Assembly: GCF_003576455.2 (NCBI RefSeq)
Contig: NZ_CP032869.1
Location: 1,488,001-1,552,000 of the forward strand
Direction: 5' to 3'
Length of the DNA stretch: 64,000 nt
From: Mucilaginibacter celer
GTDB lineage: Bacteria > Bacteroidota > Bacteroidia > Sphingobacteriales > Sphingobacteriaceae
Shown: in pieces, positions 58,455 through 64,000 of the stretch
How positions within the stretch are numbered: position 1 is the first letter of the stretch
How the letters are laid out: the number at the start of each line of letters is the position of its first letter
Program-made: the position numbers and the translations under genes
Notes under the pieces: generated by a model
Database searches by the model: none
What the model saw: only the letters and a program-made list of their open reading frames with translations
What the model was told of the DNA's origin: nothing

Positions 58455-61400
58455 TTGATGAAGAAACTTTTATACGCCTTTATCGCCCTGTGTTTATCTG
58501 CAGTGTTCTCCTGCAAAAAAGCCACCCTTTTTCAGCAGGTTTCCTCATCGCATTCGGGCATCCATTTTAAAAATGAGATCATCGAAAATGATTCCATCAA
58601 TCCGCTCGATCTGGTGAATATTTACAACGGCGGCGGCGTAGGGGTGGGCGATTTTAATGGCGATGGTTTGCCCGACCTCTACTTTACCGGCAATATGGTA
58701 TCGAGCAAACTCTACCTCAATAAAGGCGATTTTAAGTTTGATGACATTACCGATGAGGCCGGCGTAAACGGAGCCGGGCGGTGGAGCAGAGGTGTTGCCG
58801 TAGTTGACATTAATAACGATGGACTGCCCGATATTTATGTTTGCAATACCATCAATCCCGATTCGCTTAAACGGCGCAATATACTGTACATTAATAAGGG
58901 AAAGGATAAAAACGGCATTCCGCACTTTAAAAATGAAGCAGCGCAATACGGTTTGGAAGCCGGTGCACAATCAACCATGGCCTCGTTTTTTGATTATGAT
59001 AATGATGGCGACCTGGATATGTACCTTACCGTAAACAGTGCTACCGCCAGCTACAATCCTAACCTGTTTGGCTCGGCAAACTATACCGCTAACCATAGCC
59101 GGGGCAGGTTGTATCGTAACGACTGGGATGCTACGCTAAAACACGGCGTATTTCATGATGTATCGGTAAAGGCAGGCATCAATCTTGATGGTTACGGCCA
59201 CGCCGCCACAACAGTCGATTTTAATAACGACGGGTGGAAAGACATTTATGTATCGGATGATTTTATTTCAAATAACATCCTGTATATCAACAATCATGAC
59301 GGTACGTTTACCAATCGCACCAAAGAATACTTTAAGCATACCGCCTACAACGCCATGGGACAGGATGTGGTGGATATTAACAACGATGGCCTGCCCGACG
59401 TAGTTGAGCTGGACATGAACCCTGAGGATAACTATCGCAAAAAGATGATCCTCGGCCCAAACAGTTATCAAACCTATCAAAGCTTTGATCATTACGGTAC
59501 CCAGTATCAATATGTACGTAATACCCTACAGCTAAACCAAGGACCGCGATTGGGCCAAAATGACAGCATCGGCATGCCCGCCTTTAGCGAAATAGGTTTT
59601 TTAAGCGGTGTAGCCCAAACCGACTGGAGCTGGACGCCCCTTATCATCGATTTTAATAACGATGGCTACCGCGATATGATAGTAACCAACGGTTTCCCGA
59701 AGGATGTATCCGACCGCGATTTTATGACCTACCGCGAGCAGGCCTACGCTGTTACATCCAAGCAAAAAGTGCTGGAACAGATTCCAGAGATCAAATTGCA
59801 TAACTATGCCTTTATAAATAACGGCAACCTCACATTTAGCGATGTTAGTAAAGCCTGGGGACTGGGTTTGCCTACATTCTCGAACGGGGCGGTATACGTT
59901 GATCTGGATAACGACGGCGCTATGGATATGGTAGTGAACAATATTAATGATGAAGCCCTGGTGTACCGCAATACCTCACGCGATGATAAAGAGAGTAACA
60001 GCGCCACGCATTACCTGCAAATCAGTTTTACCGGCGAAAAGCAAAATGTAAATGGTTTTGGCGCAATTGCCGAGATTTTTTATGATAAAGGCAAGAGGCA
60101 GATCTACGAAAATAATCCTTACCGCGGCTACATTTCAACGGTGCAGGATCTTGCTCATTTTGGTTTAGGCAAGGTAACGCAGGTTGATTCGGTTGTAGTG
60201 AAGTGGCCCGATGGGAGGATGCAAAAACTAAGTAATGTAAAAGCAGATCAGCGCATTAACATTAAAATAGTTGATGCTAATGAACACTATATTTTTAACC
60301 ACCAGGCCACCGTTCCAAAAGCTGTTTTTAAAGAAGTAACCGATTCTATCGGCTTGCATTACACGCACAAAGGCAGCAGTTTTATCGATTTTAATATCCA
60401 GAAATTACTGCCGCACAAACTATCCGAATATAACCCGGCCCTGGCTGTGGGGGATATCGATGGTAACGGTTTTGACGATTTGGTTATTGGCGGCACTGCA
60501 TACGACCAGGCACAGATTTTTTTCCAGATGCCCGACGGTAAGTTTAAACGACGCGATTTACTTACGGGCAACAATAATGCGGCTCATAGTTTCAGAGACG
60601 GCGGTTTGTTACTGTTTGATGCCAATGGCGATGGCAAGCTTGATTTATACGCCACCGGCGCTGGTTACGAGGCAGCCGAAAACAGTCCTGAATACCAGGA
60701 CAGGCTATATATTAATGATGGTAAAGGCAATTTTACTTTAACTGCGGATGCCTTGCCCATTAATAATACCAGTAAGCTTTGCGTAAGGGCCTGCGATTAT
60801 AATAAGGATGGCAAGCTGGACCTGTTTGTATCGGGTAGGGTAGCACCCTGGAAATACCCTAACCCGGTTTCGAGCTTCGTTTTTAGGAACGATAGTGAAA
60901 ATGGTCACGCTAAATTTACTGATGTAACAGCAAGTGTAGCCCCTGCGCTTAAAAATGTAGGCATGGTTTGCGACGCTATTTTTACAGATTATGATAACGA
61001 TGGCTGGCCCGACCTGGTTATGGCAGGCGAATGGATGCCTGTAACTTTTTTGAAAAACGAGCATGGCCGGTTTGTCAATACCACCCCACAATCGGGCCTG
61101 GTTAATAAATCGGGATGGTGGAGTTCGGTAGTGGCCGGCGATTTCAGACATACCGGCCGCACAGATTATATTGTGGGCAATTTGGGCGAAAATAGCTTGA
61201 TTAAAGCTAATGAGTTACAACCGGTATCCATTATTGCCGGAGACTTTGATAAAAATGGCAACTATACCGCTATACCCTCCGTGTTTTTGCCCGATGCCAA
61301 CGGCGATAAAAAAGATTTTCCGTTATATGGCCGCGATGATCTGCTGAAGCAGATGATCAGCATGAAAAAAAAGTTTACCAATTTCCGCTCCTATGCCTCG

Positions 61401-62030
61401 GCTACGATGGATGAATTACTCTCGCCCGAGCAAAAAGAAGGAGCTTTACGCTTAAAGGCCAATACATTGCAGTCCTGTTTTTTACGCAATGAGGGCAATG
61501 GTAAATTTACCATGATCCCCTTGCCTGTTGAAACACAGGTATCTGTACTGAATGGTATGGAAACCGGTGACTTTGACGGCGACGGAAACCTTGATGTGGT
61601 AATTAACGGCAACGATTTTGGCAGCGATGCAACCATTGGCCGTTACGACGCACTGAACGGCTTAATGTTAAAGGGCGATGGTAAAGGCGGTTTTAAGCCG
61701 TTAAGCATCCTGCAAAGCGGTATCTATATCCCGGGCGACGGTAAGGCCCTGGTAAAAATGCGAGATAAAAACGGACATCCATTATTAGCTGCCAGCCAGC
61801 ATAACGATGTGCTGAAGCTATTTAAACCCGCTATAAATAATAAAACTATCCCGGTTAACCCTAACGATGTTTACGCTTTGATCAGGTATAAAAACGGTAA
61901 AACCTTAAAGCAGGAATTTTATTTCGGTTCGTCGTTCCTTTCGCAATCGGCACGATTTGTTGAGATGACTGATGCCGTGCAAAGTGTAACTGTGTTTGAT
62001 GATAAAGGGAAGAAGCGGGTGCTGAACTAA
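58455..62030 (+). CDS. FG-GAP/VCBS repeat lipoprotein with ASPIC/UnbV domain
   Basis: The 1191-residue lipoprotein (signal ending SAVFSC, near residue 20) consists of repeated FG-GAP blades with calcium-binding Dx(D/N)xDGxxD loops (DFNGDGLPDLYF, DINNDGLPDIYV, DFNNDGWKDIYV, DFDGDGNLDVVI and others). These form two integrin-like beta-propellers around an ASPIC/UnbV domain at about 530-600 (GFGAIAEIFYDKGKRQIYE, HFGLGKVTQVDSVVVKWPDG). It is probably surface-exposed and binds a ligand. Such proteins often sit beside SusC/SusD pairs and may help capture substrate; function is not established. Confidence 0.93.
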   Translation: MMKKLLYAFIALCLSAVFSCKKATLFQQVSSSHSGIHFKNEIIENDSINPLDLVNIYNGGGVGVGDFNGDGLPDLYFTGNMVSSKLYLNKGDFKFDDITDEAGVNGAGRWSRGVAVVDINNDGLPDIYVCNTINPDSLKRRNILYINKGKDKNGIPHFKNEAAQYGLEAGAQSTMASFFDYDNDGDLDMYLTVNSATASYNPNLFGSANYTANHSRGRLYRNDWDATLKHGVFHDVSVKAGINLDGYGHAATTVDFNNDGWKDIYVSDDFISNNILYINNHDGTFTNRTKEYFKHTAYNAMGQDVVDINNDGLPDVVELDMNPEDNYRKKMILGPNSYQTYQSFDHYGTQYQYVRNTLQLNQGPRLGQNDSIGMPAFSEIGFLSGVAQTDWSWTPLIIDFNNDGYRDMIVTNGFPKDVSDRDFMTYREQAYAVTSKQKVLEQIPEIKLHNYAFINNGNLTFSDVSKAWGLGLPTFSNGAVYVDLDNDGAMDMVVNNINDEALVYRNTSRDDKESNSATHYLQISFTGEKQNVNGFGAIAEIFYDKGKRQIYENNPYRGYISTVQDLAHFGLGKVTQVDSVVVKWPDGRMQKLSNVKADQRINIKIVDANEHYIFNHQATVPKAVFKEVTDSIGLHYTHKGSSFIDFNIQKLLPHKLSEYNPALAVGDIDGNGFDDLVIGGTAYDQAQIFFQMPDGKFKRRDLLTGNNNAAHSFRDGGLLLFDANGDGKLDLYATGAGYEAAENSPEYQDRLYINDGKGNFTLTADALPINNTSKLCVRACDYNKDGKLDLFVSGRVAPWKYPNPVSSFVFRNDSENGHAKFTDVTASVAPALKNVGMVCDAIFTDYDNDGWPDLVMAGEWMPVTFLKNEHGRFVNTTPQSGLVNKSGWWSSVVAGDFRHTGRTDYIVGNLGENSLIKANELQPVSIIAGDFDKNGNYTAIPSVFLPDANGDKKDFPLYGRDDLLKQMISMKKKFTNFRSYASATMDELLSPEQKEGALRLKANTLQSCFLRNEGNGKFTMIPLPVETQVSVLNGMETGDFDGDGNLDVVINGNDFGSDATIGRYDALNGLMLKGDGKGGFKPLSILQSGIYIPGDGKALVKMRDKNGHPLLAASQHNDVLKLFKPAINNKTIPVNPNDVYALIRYKNGKTLKQEFYFGSSFLSQSARFVEMTDAVQSVTVFDDKGKKRVLN

Positions 62031-62081
62031 GTGTTGCCTTAAAAATCTGATAAAATCCTACCAATTATTGATTATACATTA

Positions 62082-62113
62082 TTCACAATCGATTGCGAAA
62101 AATTATTATATTG
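62082..62113 (+). promoter_or_regulatory. Operator-like palindrome and -7 element before the DUF1080 gene
   Basis: TTCACAATCGATTGCGAA (62082-62099) is a palindrome with only its two spacer positions unmatched, built on the same CAATCGATTG (62086-62095) seen before the second susC. TATATTG (62107-62113) fits a relaxed TANNTTG -7 box. The start codon lies 85 bases after the decamer. Confidence 0.5.
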
Positions 62114-62180
62114 CATGCAATTGTAAGGTTGACAGTATCTCGTCGTCCTTGCGCCAATAAACCATATTATACCAACATCA

Positions 62181-64000
62181 ATGCATTTCCTTAATCTGTC
62201 ACCCAAGCTGTTTTGCAGCAAAAAGTTTTGGATGCTGCTGGGTTGTGCGCTGGGGTTTCAAAACCTCATGGCGCAAACGCAGGTGCCGCTTACCGATCTT
62301 TCTTTTTTTGATAACCCTTCGCCCAACTGGAAAACAGTTTCGGGCGTACAAGCCGATCTTGCACAAAACGAGGTTTTGACAGCCAAAGACGGCACCGGCA
62401 TTTTGGTTAACCTGCCCGGAAAAAAGGGTGCTAAAGACCTGTTAACCAAAGCTACCTACGGCGATATGGATCTTGAACTGGATTACATGATGGCTAAAGG
62501 CTCCAACTCGGGCATTTACTTACAGGGGCGGTATGAAATTCAACTGTTGGATAGCTGGGGAACGGTAAACCCCAAATCGGGAGATAACGGTGGTATTTAC
62601 GAGCGCTGGGATGATAGTAAACCCGAAGGGCAACAGGGCTATGATGGCCATGCACCAAGGCAGAATGCCAGCAGGGCACCGGGTTTATGGCAGCACATCA
62701 AAATTTCGTTCCAGGCCGCGCGGTTTGATGCTAACGGGCAGAAAATCTCAAACGCCAAAGTGCTGTACGCCTGGCTCAACGGTGTACTTATCCAGGATAA
62801 TGTAGAAATGGCCGGGCCAACCCGCGGCGCTATTGATGCTAAAGATGCTGCACTCGGCCCTTTACGCCTTCAGGGCGATCACGGGCCGGTGGCTTTCCGC
62901 AATATTAAAATCACCACGTTTGATAAGCCTCATCCGGTACTTTCCAATCTTAAATACAAAATTTATAAAGGTGCTGAACTGAGCAATGATGAATTAAAAA
63001 AACAGAAACCTGATGCCGAAAGTGGTTCAACCAACCTGTCGTCAAACCAGGGTAAGCTTACAAATGATTTTACATTGATTTACACCGGCAATATCGAAGT
63101 TAAAGAAGCCGGCGAATACGTTTTTAAATTAAGTGTGCCCGGCGGTAAGGGATCTTTTAGTATCAATGGCAACAGCGCTGTTGCTACGGCCGATAACAGG
63201 GGAGAGGGCAAAATACAATTGCAGCCCGGTAATCACCCTTTTGAACTGCGGTACGCTAAAACGGCCGATTGGGCGAGGCCTGCTTTGGGGCTTACCGTAT
63301 CAGGCCCGGGCATCCGCGAATATTTATTAAGCGACGCCAATGTAAGTAATAACGACCCGGTTGATCCGATTTTGATTAACGCTACATCAAACACAGTTTT
63401 GCGCAGTTTCTCTGATCTGCCAGGTGGCATCCGCGTTACACATGGCATCAACGTTGGCAGTCCTGAACTGCTGCATTACACTTATGATCTGGATAAAGGC
63501 GTGATTGTGCAGCTGTGGCGCGGAGGCTTTTTAGACGCTACCCCAATGTGGCATGACAGGGGCGACGGCTCATCGCGCCCGGCTGGTTCTGTTCAGTATT
63601 TGGGTAAACCGGTTCCTGCTATCGAAAAGTTAAGCGATGATAAGGCCGTGTGGGCTTTGGATACCGCAGGTACAGGTTTCAGACCCAAAGGTTATGTTTT
63701 AAATGCTGATGATGTGCCGGCGTTTAAATATGTTATTTACGGCTCGGCGGTAAATGATGCAAGTAGCGTAATGCCTGGCGGGCAGGGCATCCACAGAGAG
63801 GTATCGCTGCAGAATGCCACCGATGGATTATATTATTACCTGGCATCGGGCAGTATCGAAACGCTTGGAGATGGCTTGTACGCCATCGATGATAAATCAT
63901 ATTACATCCGCGTTGATGACGCCGGTGGGGCAAAGGCGGTTATCAGGCAGATGGGCGATAAACAGGAGCTCATTATCCCCATAAAAAATAAATTAACCTA
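62181..64000 (+). CDS. DUF1080 (3-keto-disaccharide hydrolase) and PA14-like protein, 3' truncated by window
   Basis: The frame from ATG 62181 stays open to the window edge (606 codons). The signal peptide (MLLGCALGFQNLMA) ends near residue 32. A DUF1080 domain covers about 35-255 (NWKTVSGV, LELDYMMAKGSNSGIYLQGRYEIQLLDSWG, GGIYERWDD, APGLWQHIKISF, LQGDHGPVAFRNIKI). A PA14-like sandwich covers about 290-395 (FTLIYTGNIEVKEAGEYVFKL). A further region starts near 400 (LPGGIRVTHGINVGSPELLHYTYDLDKGV), and its end is outside the window. DUF1080 proteins are now linked to hydrolysis of 3-keto-glycosides; the exported multidomain form suggests action on a polymer outside the cytoplasm. Confidence 0.9.
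   Translation, partial: MHFLNLSPKLFCSKKFWMLLGCALGFQNLMAQTQVPLTDLSFFDNPSPNWKTVSGVQADLAQNEVLTAKDGTGILVNLPGKKGAKDLLTKATYGDMDLELDYMMAKGSNSGIYLQGRYEIQLLDSWGTVNPKSGDNGGIYERWDDSKPEGQQGYDGHAPRQNASRAPGLWQHIKISFQAARFDANGQKISNAKVLYAWLNGVLIQDNVEMAGPTRGAIDAKDAALGPLRLQGDHGPVAFRNIKITTFDKPHPVLSNLKYKIYKGAELSNDELKKQKPDAESGSTNLSSNQGKLTNDFTLIYTGNIEVKEAGEYVFKLSVPGGKGSFSINGNSAVATADNRGEGKIQLQPGNHPFELRYAKTADWARPALGLTVSGPGIREYLLSDANVSNNDPVDPILINATSNTVLRSFSDLPGGIRVTHGINVGSPELLHYTYDLDKGVIVQLWRGGFLDATPMWHDRGDGSSRPAGSVQYLGKPVPAIEKLSDDKAVWALDTAGTGFRPKGYVLNADDVPAFKYVIYGSAVNDASSVMPGGQGIHREVSLQNATDGLYYYLASGSIETLGDGLYAIDDKSYYIRVDDAGGAKAVIRQMGDKQELIIPIKNKLT

Overview
The window looks like a chromosomal segment of a Bacteroidota soil or plant-associated bacterium of the Sphingobacteriaceae, most probably Mucilaginibacter or a close relative (e.g. 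Pedobacter). The evidence is two SusC/SusD pairs, a FecI/FecR regulatory pair, TANNTTTG-type rather than TATAAT-type promoter sequences, starts that mostly lack Shine-Dalgarno sequences, Bacteroidota-only families (DUF4974, DUF7009, DUF1543, zf-HC2/HEAT anti-sigma, CBM9-like) and many dispersed palindromic intergenic repeats. No rRNA, tRNA, CRISPR array, prophage or complete insertion sequence was seen. All calls come from reading the sequence; no searches were run.

Region 1 (1-9.9 kb): the 3' end of an unidentified gene, then a polysaccharide-utilisation locus: ECF sigma factor (FecI type), FecR anti-sigma, STN-bearing SusC, SusD and a family GH92 glycosidase. The GH92 protein has Gln where the usual catalytic acid Glu of the GNEP motif should be, as in GH92 mannose-1-phosphodiesterases. 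This is the most interesting single observation in the window.

Region 2 (9.9-18 kb): a repeat-rich stretch (24-bp inverted repeat, 27-bp inverted REP element, ~185-bp multi-palindrome element), a TRIC-type channel, a DAACS-fold symporter with altered signature motifs, an HD phosphohydrolase, a YitT membrane protein, an unknown protein, and a minus-strand operon of membrane histidine kinase, single-domain response regulator and response regulator fused to a class III nucleotide cyclase.

Region 3 (18-32.5 kb): mannonate dehydratase behind a cluster of GTGTTCCA motifs; a SnoaL-like protein; an operon of ECF sigma, zf-HC2/HEAT anti-sigma and two DUF4097 proteins; an HSL-type esterase; DUF7009 plus FdhF/YdeP molybdopterin oxidoreductase; an RRM protein; an exported aldonolactone/alditol oxidase-like flavoprotein; a cytoplasmic CBM9-like protein with a GluP/FucP sugar transporter; and a small conserved protein.

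Region 4 (32.5-39 kb): a minus-strand signalling operon of two paralogous TPR histidine kinases and a sigma-54-type response regulator, with recurring TTATTTCGC/TTTCGTTA motifs in its intergenic regions.

Region 5 (39-53 kb): two alpha/beta hydrolases (one exported, with an Asp nucleophile), a 37-residue membrane peptide, a DUF3606 protein and a three-domain DNA ligase D, a gene broken by a one-base frameshift, DUF1543, exported MsrA and MsrB, class I fructose-bisphosphate aldolase, an alginate-lyase-fold protein, an M28 peptidase and two lipoproteins.

Region 6 (53-64 kb): a second SusC/SusD system (no STN domain, no sigma/anti-sigma pair), an FG-GAP/ASPIC-UnbV lipoprotein of 1191 residues and a DUF1080-PA14 protein running off the window. 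A CAATCGATTG palindrome lies about 90 bases before both the susC gene and the DUF1080 gene, suggesting shared control.
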